Source: Aurantiochytrium sp. KH105
Lineage: Eukaryota; Sar; Bigyra; Thraustochytrida; Thraustochytriidae
Reading direction: 5' to 3'
Length of the DNA: 64,000 bases
NCBI GenBank assembly: GCA_003116975.1
Contig: BGKB01000081.1
Location: forward strand, 214,600-278,599
This document shows, piece by piece, positions 23,620 through 32,372 of this stretch. The number at the start of each line of letters is the position of its first letter. The stretch's first letter is position 1. The notes under the pieces are model-generated. The model was not told where the DNA came from and did no database searches. It was given only the letters and a program-made list of their open reading frames with translations. The position numbers and the translations under genes are program-made.

Positions 23620-24918
23620 ACCCAATCATGTGTCAGAAAAACTCGTAACGCCATCTGAAGCAAATCTGCACAAATTTGATAGATTCAGCTTTGTCAACGC
23701 CGACGACAAGCATACATACACCTTTCGCTATGCGCACGACTCTGCAATAAAAATGCTAGTCTATTCCGTGAACGGTGGCAACTCGTACAATCAATGAGAA
23801 AGGCTCAGCTTGCACAGAACTCGAAATGGTGCCTTGCTGGTCAATAGCGGCGCCAAATAGCGCCCTCTTCCTCGCCACGGGAAAATACACCTGTGAAACG
23901 ATCGATGACTACAGGCCGGCCTACTACTATGGATTGTTTGCGTTACAAAACGGGAGATGAAACGCTATGAAACGAACTTTTGATTTGCAGAGTTTTGTCT
24001 TTTCACGCTGCCAGAACAAATCAGAAAATTCGCGCACGCGAGCACGCTCGAGCGCGTGCGCGCAACAGCGCACTGCCATGACAAATCCGCTCGAACGCTC
24101 GCATGCGGGCTACCGGGCGACAACCTGTCCAAGCAGCCAGCCCCTCGCGGGTCTCAATTTCATGCAGACGCGCGATAATGAGCCACACCTCACCCCTCCC
24201 GCAGGCGGACAACGTGCTTGCGCGGCCGATATGCAAGTGGTTACACGTAAAAGTAAACAGAACAAAAGTCTGCGCAAGAGATGAGTACTTGCAGCGACAG
24301 ACCGGGCGTAGGTCAAGGCGAGAGCACTCCCTCCTTTGTGCCAATGGCTCGGCTCTCACCTCCCGATGGCGGCCCAAGTAAATTGTCCCCTAATCTATTT
24401 GCTTGGAAACACACCTTGCGCACCGCTCAACGTCTCCGCTGTCCCGTCGCGCAAAGGTGATCGCCGAGCAGAGTCAGAAAGCGCACCACACCCAGTGCTC
24501 TTTTCGAGCAGTCCTGCTCATTTTGCGACCTCCTGCGCGCTCGAGCAAAGGCGGTCGGAGTGCGTTTGGACAACTACGCTTTTGACAATCAATTGCTCCG
24601 CATCGCTTTTTCTCCTCTTATCTGCCTGCCTGCCTGCCTGCCTGCCCACCGGCCTGGCTGCCCACCGGCCTGGCTGTCTGTCTGTGTCTATCTGCCAGCT
24701 TGGTTCTCAAGCAAACGCGCTTCGCCAAGTTTTCTTCCCCTTTTCCTCAATTGCATTGACTTCTATTGCACCGCCTGCCGCGCCCTCGACGCGTGCCTGT
24801 GGCGCGATCGACATTCCCACTCTTCGAGCTACACCCGAGGGACTGAACAAAAAGAAAACCTGGCAATAAGCCACTCTTTGGCTGCGGCGTAAGCAGATCT
24901 CGAGTTCTCGAATTCACC

Positions 24919-27363
24919 ATGTCTGCCGCACGCCCCAAAGTGTCGCGCGGCATCTGGGCAAGTGTACGCAACAAGACGCTCAAGAAACGTAACAAGAAAA
25001 TAGGCGGCGAAGATGACGATGCCGTGTGTCTCTCAACGCCCGAGGTCAAAATCCTTCTTGCGCGCTTGCGCGTTATCCTGGCTCACATCGAGAGCAATGC
25101 AACACAGAGCGAACTCACGCCGCTCTCTTCGACCGGCATCTCTGCCGAAGCCAAAGAAGCAGCCCAGCGGTTAATTGACGCCCTCGTCAAGGACGACACC
25201 ATTCATCTGGTAAAGTCACTGCAGAGCATGAGCTGCGCTACCCTCGGCGCCGTCATCAAGCTGGTCTTCATGTCTTCGCCAGAGCCTCTCATCCCAGGCC
25301 GTGTCTGCACGCTCATTCTCGGAACCTGCGCAAAGTATGCCGAATATCTCGATGAAAAGGACGATGAAAAGGTTGAAGAAATCGGCGCCACATTGGAGCG
25401 CTTCTCTGCCTCCGCCAACTTTTCCATTCTAGAGGGCCTCTGTCAAAGCCTCAACCGGATGCCCATGCCAAACGACGAGCTCGCCTATGTCTTTGCCCCC
25501 CTCGTGCTCATGCCCAAGCTCGGCATGATTGTTGGTGAGGGTGCCGTCCCCGAGGACATTGATACCCATCTCGAAATGATCGCCGCTGCAGATGCCATGA
25601 TTGAGGCTATGGAGTTTCTCATTCACAAGGCCGATACCCTCTTTGACAGCCGCTCACGAAAACGAGCGCTCATTAAAAAGGGCTTTAGTGTTCGGCACGC
25701 AAGTGGCGAGGGCCTGGCTTCCGAGGAAGAAGACCCAGCTGCCCCTCTCGATGATCTAGAGGAAGACAATCTCCTTGCTATGGTCACCAAGGACGGCTCA
25801 AGCGAAGCTGACGCCGCTTCGCGCCCGAAGTTAATCAAGCCACAGTCTTCCACGCTGTCCGGCCGCGACGGGGATGACGAACTCGACGACGACAACACCA
25901 ACGATGAAGACAATGACGATGATGGCGTCGACAATCTCGATGTGACGTGTGCAACGATCAGCACGGGCGCAGAGAATGCTCCAGACACGAGCGCAACTTC
26001 TGCTCAAGTTGATACAGTCAAGCCCACTGAGGCAAGCAATGACTCTACTGCAGAGGAGAAAAAGACAGATACCGAGGCCAAGGAGAGTGCGCACGGTGCT
26101 GCACATGCCATTCCGTCCAGTGAAGATGATCGCGACGACAAGGACGCGATTGACGGAAAGAACATGGACGGGGAACAGTCCCTTGCACAAGGCCAAGCAG
26201 AGCCTCACAGCGACTGCAATTCGGCTGGTACAACAACAGCCGTGCTCGCCTCCGCATTTTCGTCTGATCAGCAACAACAGACTGCGGCCGAGCACGATGC
26301 GCCGATCCAACATCATCAGCCCCCACCACCACCTGCGCGTGTCAAGTGTGATGTTGAGGCGTTGCAGGAGCCGCACCTCGCCCAAGTTAAGTCGAGCCGT
26401 GATGTATTGACAACTGACTGCGAGGACGAGAATGATGAGGAAAACGACCAAGATGAGGCTAGAAGCCTCCCGTCAGCACCTGAAGGCTCGCAAGCTTCCG
26501 AGTCTCATGGAAGGTACATTATGCGAACGCTCTCATTGACCATGCCCCCAGCACTGAAACTTGCTGGCTCTACTGTCAATGCTCTTGATCTCCTTCCCTC
26601 CGCCGCAGCAGATGACAGTCTCGCAGCCGAGATCGCAGTCGCTACAGCCGTGAAGGAAGCTTCAGGGGGGCAGGAGCATCTCGACGCGGATAGTACCAGC
26701 GGCGACAGTAGCGACGAAGACTCCTTGTCACAGAGTACCAACGAAGCGAGCGACAGCGATCAAGAAAGCATCGCTGATGTCTTTGACAAGACAGAGGCAG
26801 GCGAACCAACTTGTGCTGGAAGCGGCGTCCGCGATCTGGACAGTCTCGGCCAGGAAGCCCCCGTCTTTACCGCCGTGGTCCTCTTTGATTATGAGCCCCA
26901 CGAAGATGGCGAAATCGCTCTCATCCAAGGCGAGGTCGTTCAGGTTCTCGAAGTGGAAGAAGACGGCTGGTGGTATGGCCGCCTTGCCAACGGGGAAGTT
27001 GGTGTATTTCCAGGCGCCTACGTGCAGCGACGCATGCCTGGTGATGCCAGCGTATCTGAGGATGGCTCCTTTGCAGACGATGCGAGTGCCGCGGGAATCA
27101 GTCTCACGCCTCGAAGTGCGACCTCGAGCAGCTCGCGCACAGGCGTTCCTGTTGTCCACGGCAAAGATGCCGCAAGCGCGCTTACCTCGCTACTACAAAC
27201 ATACAGCCGTCTTGCGCCCATCGTAGGGAGCATGGAGGGGACTATGCCTCCTCTGCCAACTGCACATCAAATTGGACCGGCCGTGCAAGTGCTTCTCAAC
27301 AAAGTGCTCGCTCGTCTTGAACAACTCGAGGCAGAGAACGCGGAACTTCGCGCGCAAGTTTGA
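24919..27363 (+). CDS. RhoGAP-like and SH3 domain protein
   Basis: The start is an ATG in a good context (TTCACCATG); length is 814 residues. Residues of about 35-205 look like a RhoGAP fold: SSPEPLIP matches the family's conserved Pro-rich loop, ANFSILEGLCQSLNRM the central helix, and LAYVFAPLVLMP the late helix. The N-terminal segment that normally carries the arginine finger (G-x-F/Y-R-x-x-G) is not recognisable. It may therefore be a catalytically dead, GTPase-binding module, as in some p85-like or adaptor proteins. A long acidic, Ser-rich linker follows (about 260-640). A clear SH3 domain (about 647-704) shows ALYDYE-like LFDYEP, an acidic RT loop, the WW pair (EEDGWWYGR) and the GVFPGAYV signature. 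The C terminus is a short coiled coil. It is likely an adaptor in Rho/actin or membrane signalling. The SH3 call is firm; the RhoGAP call is moderate. Confidence 0.85.
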   Translation: MSAARPKVSRGIWASVRNKTLKKRNKKIGGEDDDAVCLSTPEVKILLARLRVILAHIESNATQSELTPLSSTGISAEAKEAAQRLIDALVKDDTIHLVKSLQSMSCATLGAVIKLVFMSSPEPLIPGRVCTLILGTCAKYAEYLDEKDDEKVEEIGATLERFSASANFSILEGLCQSLNRMPMPNDELAYVFAPLVLMPKLGMIVGEGAVPEDIDTHLEMIAAADAMIEAMEFLIHKADTLFDSRSRKRALIKKGFSVRHASGEGLASEEEDPAAPLDDLEEDNLLAMVTKDGSSEADAASRPKLIKPQSSTLSGRDGDDELDDDNTNDEDNDDDGVDNLDVTCATISTGAENAPDTSATSAQVDTVKPTEASNDSTAEEKKTDTEAKESAHGAAHAIPSSEDDRDDKDAIDGKNMDGEQSLAQGQAEPHSDCNSAGTTTAVLASAFSSDQQQQTAAEHDAPIQHHQPPPPPARVKCDVEALQEPHLAQVKSSRDVLTTDCEDENDEENDQDEARSLPSAPEGSQASESHGRYIMRTLSLTMPPALKLAGSTVNALDLLPSAAADDSLAAEIAVATAVKEASGGQEHLDADSTSGDSSDEDSLSQSTNEASDSDQESIADVFDKTEAGEPTCAGSGVRDLDSLGQEAPVFTAVVLFDYEPHEDGEIALIQGEVVQVLEVEEDGWWYGRLANGEVGVFPGAYVQRRMPGDASVSEDGSFADDASAAGISLTPRSATSSSSRTGVPVVHGKDAASALTSLLQTYSRLAPIVGSMEGTMPPLPTAHQIGPAVQVLLNKVLARLEQLEAENAELRAQV

Positions 27364-28032
27364 ATTGCACCAAAAAAGGGACCTCTCTATTATTATCCTA
27401 CCTGACGCGCCCATCCATCGGTCATTATAAGCGTTCTGTATTTGCAATCCAAATGATCTTCAATGCGTCTTCTTGTACGATAATCTTTGGTGCGTTTCCG
27501 CAGCGCAGCGCCCATCAGCACGTAGGTAGGTAGAATTGTTGGACTTTTTTCTCAAGATTCGTGATTTTTTGTTGCGTCTCCACACCTTCCTTTCGTCCGT
27601 CCATCCGTCCATCCGTCCATCTATCTATGCATGCGTTCATCCTCCTTTCCTTAAGATGAACGACTCGATGAGCTTCCATTCACAAATCTTATTATACCTT
27701 GCAGACATACACCTGAAGCCCGCCTGCCTGATAGCTTGTATGAAACTTGAATTGAATGGAGAAAGAAAGGGATGGATGGAGGGAGAAGGAAGGGAAAGGA
27801 ATGCTGAACGAACATCATCACATTAGTCAGTAGTAGTACACATCCTCTCCTCTCCCCTTATTGAGAGAAGAAGAAAAAAGAAAGAAAAGTTTATGATGAC
27901 AACAGCTTATCGAGGCGATTCAAAAGTCCCATCCGGAATGGTTCTTTGGTATGATAAACCATAGATAGCAGTAGATGTCGTACAACCTACACGCACACAT
28001 TTTCAATCCGTTCATGCATCTATTGAAGCGGT

Positions 28033-29196
28033 TATCAGAGTCATGCCGCGCCACACTGCAACGCAGTTTGCCGCAACGCAGTTTGCCGCAACGCAGTTTG
28101 CCGCAACGCAGTTTGCCGCAACGCAGCTTGCCGCAACGCAGCTTGCTGCAACCCATTTTGCAGCCTCGCACGCGAGATGGCTGGTCTGGATTGATTTCTT
28201 ACCTCTAACTCAAAATACAAGACATCTTTCACGTCTCTCGTCTGATTGTCCGTCTGCGTGCTCGCTAGCCTAAGCGAAGGCGCGTGAGCACCGGCGGCAG
28301 CGCCGCGCGTAGAGCCGTGGGGACGCCCACGAGCCTACGCGCGCGCCTGCCTGCCGTCGGTGGCTGGAAAGCGATCAAATAGGATCATTGATTGCTCATT
28401 GCTGTCTTGGCTGCAGACAAGGCTAGCAAACCAGCACTGTACAAGAGTCGTTGACTCATTCGTGTGCACCAAGTACTCATCCCAAGGCTTGGTTAGGATG
28501 CATAAAAATTATTTTGCTATACAAACTTACTCCTTTTCTTTAAGAATATCTCAAAATAAAAGCTAAATACATATATTTAGAACAATTTTGCTAAAATAGA
28601 TCTTTCTTATGCTTAAAAATAAAGTAGATGGCCGATACTCATCGTATATTTTTTAAATAATGAATATATTTTGTCTAAAGTGTATATCTTTGTATATTTA
28701 TAATTATATATTAGTATTATTTTATTTTTCTCTTTCAAAATGAAGAGGATATCAGAGTCATGCCGCGCCACACTGCAACGCAGTTTGCCGCAACGCAGTT
28801 TGCCGCAACCCAGCTTGCCGCAACGCAGCTTGCCGCAACCCAGCTTGCTGCAACCCATTTTGCAGCCTCGCACGCGAGATGGCTGGTCTGGATTGATTCC
28901 TTACCTCTAACTCAAAATACAAGACATCTTTCACGTCTCTCTTCTGATTGTCCGTCTGCGTGCTCGCTAGCCTAAGCGAAGGCGCGTGAGCACCGGCGGC
29001 AGCGCCGCGCGTAGAGCCGTGGGGACGCCCACGAGCCTACGCGCGCGCCTGCCTGCCGTCGGTGGCTGGAAAGCGATCAAATAGGATCATTGATTGCTCA
29101 TTGCTGTCTTGGCTGCAGACAAGGCTAGCAAACCAGCACTGTACAAGAGTCGTTGACTCATTCGTGTGCACCAAGTACTCATCCCAAGGCTTGGTT
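28033..29196. repeat. Direct repeat pair with AT-rich centre
   Basis: Copy 1 is 28033-28494 (462 bp) and copy 2 is 28750-29196 (447 bp). They differ by one 15-bp unit and a handful of substitutions, so the duplication is recent. Each copy begins TATCAGAGTCATGCCGCG and has a 15-bp tandem array near its start (unit like ACGCAGTTTGCCGCA; 6 units in copy 1, 5 in copy 2). Each ends CCAAGGCTTGGTT. The 255 bp between them (28495-28749) is strikingly AT-rich in this GC-rich setting. Direct repeats around a short non-coding centre fit either a segmental tandem duplication or a small non-coding terminal-repeat element (TRIM-like). The start resembles an initiator-tRNA primer site only weakly, no coding parts exist, and target-site duplication is ambiguous (GGTT). 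Confidence 0.75.
28495..28749. other. AT-rich block between the direct repeats
   Basis: These 255 bp are made mostly of A and T, with runs such as TATATATTAGTATTATTTTATTT, ending where copy 2 begins. Composition is unlike any other stretch of the window. It could be a piece of organelle DNA, the centre of a small mobile element, or an origin/matrix-attachment type sequence. No open frame of useful length is present. Confidence 0.6.
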
Positions 29197-29270
29197 GCCC
29201 GACAACCACTCCAACAGAGGACACTTTCTTTAGTAATTGAAATGTTGGAGTGTCCAAAGCCGGGATCGGC

Positions 29271-29336
29271 ACGCGTATACGCGTAGAACGACTCGTATAC
29301 GCTAAGCGCGGGCTGGACGTATTATGTGTATATAAA
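29271..29336 (+). promoter_or_regulatory. Nested GTATAC palindromes and TATA-like box
   Basis: A perfect 14-bp palindrome, ACGCGTATACGCGT (29271-29284), is followed 10 bp later by a second palindrome with the same core, CGTATACG (29294-29301). A TATATAAA box follows at 29329-29336. Paired inverted sites ahead of a TATA box look like a core promoter with a dimer-binding site. The only downstream plus-strand candidate is the small frame at 30141, 0.8 kb away, so the target is unclear. Confidence 0.35.
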
Positions 29337-30140
29337 GACTTAGATTCTTAACAGAAACTCTTCGTGTCCCTGCATGCAGGGAGGCGGCGGGAGCTAGCTG
29401 CCTTGCTCCTCGGTCTCCGTCGCATAGCGAAGGCCCGCTGTGGTTCGATATCATGTGCGCCCGAAAAGTGGCCACTGCGCAAGAAAGAGAGGAATCACGT
29501 AATTGATTATTGATGGACGTCTCTTCGGTTCATTCAATCAAATGCATCCTCTTCGCGCCGACGGCCGGCTCTTCAGCGCGCGCGAGCCGACGCGCGTCCC
29601 CGTCGCCTGCACGCGGCTGGGCCGCCGGCGCTCTCGCAGCCGTTTCTAGTCGTGCAAAAGAAGCGGTTTCTTAGATGTCACGGTCTGACAGGTATCCATC
29701 GAGTGAATTGAGTCATTGATTTATCTTATCTAGGCCAGGAATTCTCTCTCTCTCTCACCTCATAGAGGCTGTGACAAAGGTCAGGACTACATCGCGCCAT
29801 GATGAGGCTTGGACAGTCTACCTTTCATGGACGCAGACAGGACTCGGGAGTCCGGCAGCTTATTTGACTTCGCATTCGTCCTGGGAGTCGTGCTCTACCT
29901 TTTAAAGTGAATGCTTGCGCTTGAGTCTGTGTCTTCCGAATACAATTGGCTAGCTGATTTCTTCTAAAATCTGCAAGTCTTATCAGACGCAGATCGCAAG
30001 CATCGATCGCTGCTCTGTACCACGCATTCGGTCGCCGTTTGTTGGCTCCATCGTTTCTTTCTAGCGCAACACCTCCACGTCAAGTCGAGCAGTGTGTAGT
30101 GTATTCTATTCTATCGATTGTACCGGACGTGATAGATAGA

Positions 30141-30329
30141 ATGTCTCTGTTCTCTGACAATGATAAATCGCCCACCACCAACAACAAGTATCCTCTCCTC
30201 AAAGAAAGAGAAGAATACAGAAACATGAAAGAATCTTTTGTTCATCGCAAAACTTTTTTTACAAGTACCGTTTTGGCCGGGCTTATGCTAACCGCTCTGT
30301 CCCGTCTTTTGTTGCTGTACTGGCAATGA
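30141..30329 (+). CDS. Possible 62-residue tail-anchored membrane protein
   Basis: This short frame starts at an ATG (MSLFSDNDKSPT). It has a hydrophilic, charged N-terminal two thirds and a single C-terminal hydrophobic segment (about residues 40-60, TSTVLAGLMLTALSRLLLLYW). This is the layout of a tail-anchored protein. It ends 23 bp before the stop of the convergent gene at 30353. No family is recognised, and the size allows a chance frame. The upstream extension of the frame lacks a clear start. Confidence 0.3.
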   Translation: MSLFSDNDKSPTTNNKYPLLKEREEYRNMKESFVHRKTFFTSTVLAGLMLTALSRLLLLYWQ

Positions 30330-30352
30330 CGAGGACGTGCTCGTCTCGGCAC

Positions 30353-31531
30353 TTATTCGAAAAGTTGCCTTGCCAGGCGCTGTTGCTCTCTCGCGTATGA
30401 CGGGGAGGACGTGCTGATGAGGTCCAAAATGTCGGTCTGATCATCGTTTCTTCTTCTTGCAGAGTCTGCGCTTGGTTTCGCTGGTGTCTGACCGGCCGCA
30501 ATTTTTGAGATCATCGCATCGAATTCCCGAGCCACGATGCGCGCGTCCTCCACTTCCTGAACAGGCGAGATCGACCAGTCAAGATGTTGCGTGACAAAGG
30601 GTGGGGTGAGTCCAGAGCGTTGGTGTTTGGCAACGCATGGCGCTACGGGCGTGTCCCAGTGCAGCGACTCTTCCGAGGCAGGCGTTGGGCCTCGAGCACT
30701 TGATTTTGAAGTCGAGCTTGTCGTATTGCGATGCGAAGAAATGTTGGAATGTTTTTGGTTTGTCGTTGGTACCGTCGTCGTTGTCGTCGACGTCGTCGTC
30801 ATTTGAAACGATGAGGAGGCTCCCGAATGGTCCGGAGACAGGGACTTTCTGGCAGCAGGACCCGAGGAGTTGCTGATCGCAGAAAGCTCTTGCTCAATCT
30901 TTGCAATATCTGCGTCGATGCGTAAAACGGACTGGCCGGCACCAAGCGCTTCGTGGCGCTTAGCCTTGAGTTTCAGGGCAATCCTTTCGAGAACGCGAAC
31001 CTCCCAAGGCACACGCCCTTGACGCCGAGCTGAGTCGTTATGTCGGTGTAACTCAGTTTGTGCCATGATTTCAGATGGACTCTCCTGGGTGTGAGTTTGA
31101 GTTTGAAGCGGCTGCAGTTGCGTTGGCATAGTTTTCAAAGCATCTTTAGTTTGTGTTTGCTTGGGCGTTTTCAGCTCGAGTACCTGGATTTTGTCGCTCA
31201 AGGTGACCTGCCTGTCGCCTCCTGCCAGGCGCACGTGAACGCCGCACTCTGCTGCATACAGTGAAAGCACGTTGCGTTCGCGGCAAAGGAGCGAGTCGAC
31301 CTTGCTTCTTGTCTTGCGGATGATTTGGGCTGCTTCGGCCCACGCTTCTTCATCGTCCTGAGCTCCTTTGCCACGTTGCCGTGCGGCATTAAATTCGCGT
31401 TCCGACACCCGCAAGCAGGCCGTCATAGCTGCGTGCACCTCTTCGATCTCCTCCACAAGCATCTGCACGCGCCCTTCGCGCTGTGCCTGCTCTGCCCGCG
31501 CAAGGCTATCGGCTGGGTCCACGGCGGCCAT
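30353..31531 (-). CDS. Unrecognised 392-residue coiled-coil protein
   Basis: ATG start. The N-terminal 90 residues are helical and charged (EIEEVHAAMTACLRVSEREFNAARQRGKG), a likely coiled coil. A Thr/Gln-rich linker follows, then a second helical segment (about 180-225, ERIALKLKAKRHEALGAGQ) and a Ser/Thr-rich run that includes a Thr-Val-Pro-Thr tract. The C terminus holds short motifs such as HLDWSISPVQEVEDARIV and a final helix. No catalytic motif or targeting signal is visible and I do not recognise the family. It diverges from the giant helical-repeat gene on the plus strand, with 841 bp between the two starts. Confidence 0.7.
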   Translation of the reverse strand: MAAVDPADSLARAEQAQREGRVQMLVEEIEEVHAAMTACLRVSEREFNAARQRGKGAQDDEEAWAEAAQIIRKTRSKVDSLLCRERNVLSLYAAECGVHVRLAGGDRQVTLSDKIQVLELKTPKQTQTKDALKTMPTQLQPLQTQTHTQESPSEIMAQTELHRHNDSARRQGRVPWEVRVLERIALKLKAKRHEALGAGQSVLRIDADIAKIEQELSAISNSSGPAARKSLSPDHSGASSSFQMTTTSTTTTTVPTTNQKHSNISSHRNTTSSTSKSSARGPTPASEESLHWDTPVAPCVAKHQRSGLTPPFVTQHLDWSISPVQEVEDARIVAREFDAMISKIAAGQTPAKPSADSARRRNDDQTDILDLISTSSPSYAREQQRLARQLFE

Positions 31532-32372
31532 TGCTTCTTCTTCTTCTTCTCCTTTTTCTTCGCTGGCCGTTCACGAGTTTGTCCACTCCCACGGCGCCCT
31601 TGCGCCGGAGATTAACTGAAGCCCTCACGCAGCAACCTTTGCTCGTCTTGCGTGCGCTGTGCTCTCGGCCTAGCTCGCGCGCGATCGGGATTGCCTCTCT
31701 GTCTGTTTGTCAGTCTGTCTGTCTGCCTTCTCCTTGCCTGGCAACGGGCCTTGGGAAAAAAAGAAGAAGAAGGAAAAAAAACAGAAAAAAAACAGAGAAT
31801 CATCATGATGAAAGTGGTCCAAATAGGGCTGGCCGCGACCCGTTAGACCGATTTACGGCGGCCTCGACGTCATCCATCAACTACCGGCTGCACGCAGGCT
31901 ATTTCGCTTTTGTCCCGAGCATCGACGCAGGGAAACAAAGTCCGTCACCCACTCATCTACTTTCACCTATTCATCGACTTACCAATCGATCCATCCATCC
32001 AGCATGTTATGTTGTTCATTCTCTTGCGATTCGAGACTCGCGACATACCATACAAGACCGAGGTACACCCAGGGGGGGGGGGGGGGGGAGCGCATACATA
32101 GTAAATAAGACACGCGTGTCCGTCCGTCATTGTGAGCGTTCGCAACGACTCGAATCAAAAGGACGAAAAGTGAGAGATTTTCGTGCAAAAGTTGAACGAT
32201 CGATCAGCCGGCCGCCTGGCTGGCTGGCTGGCTAGCTGGCTGGCTGGCTGGCTCGCTGGCTTGCTGGCTAGCTTGCCCGCTGTGCAAGGGTTCTAGCGGC
32301 GCTGGGGTATATTCATTGCGCGTATACACAGGCAAACAACGAGGTACTTGATCTCCTCACTGTCCGTCAAAT
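31532..32372. other. Divergent promoter region with G-run and TGGC repeat
   Basis: This is the shared upstream DNA of a minus-strand and a plus-strand gene. It contains TCTG-type repeats near 31695-31725, purine runs (about 31755-31795), an uninterrupted run of 17 G (32072-32088) and a TGGC array (about 32216-32265). No gene is seen. Confidence 0.6.

Larger units (their letters stand above)
20986..24918. other. 3.9-kb intergenic spacer
   Basis: The spacer lies between two divergently transcribed genes (the Zn2Cys6 factor on minus, the RhoGAP-like protein on plus) and should hold both promoters. It contains a (TCTG) array (21271-21313), TGCC runs (about 22043-22071 and 24627-24648), a (GTGC) run (about 23009-23040), two copies of AAAATCGATCAG near 21848-21895, and a diverged tandem repeat at 23439-23619. 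Open frames here are short or low complexity and carry no domain I recognise. Confidence 0.55.
27364..30140. other. Intergenic region with duplicated block and AT-rich insert
   Basis: No protein gene is supported before the small frame at 30.14 kb. The region holds CCAT/CCGTCCAT runs (about 27596-27625), a direct repeat pair (28033-28494 and 28750-29196) flanking an AT-rich block, nested GTATAC palindromes (29271-29301), a TATA-like site (29329-29336) and a CT run (about 29742-29757). Confidence 0.6.

Noticed and set aside
28033-28050. TATCAGAG as a tRNA primer-binding site of an LTR element
   Set aside because: Only about eight bases match, it lies at the start of both repeat copies, and no coding remnant of such an element is present. 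The label is kept only as a weak possibility.
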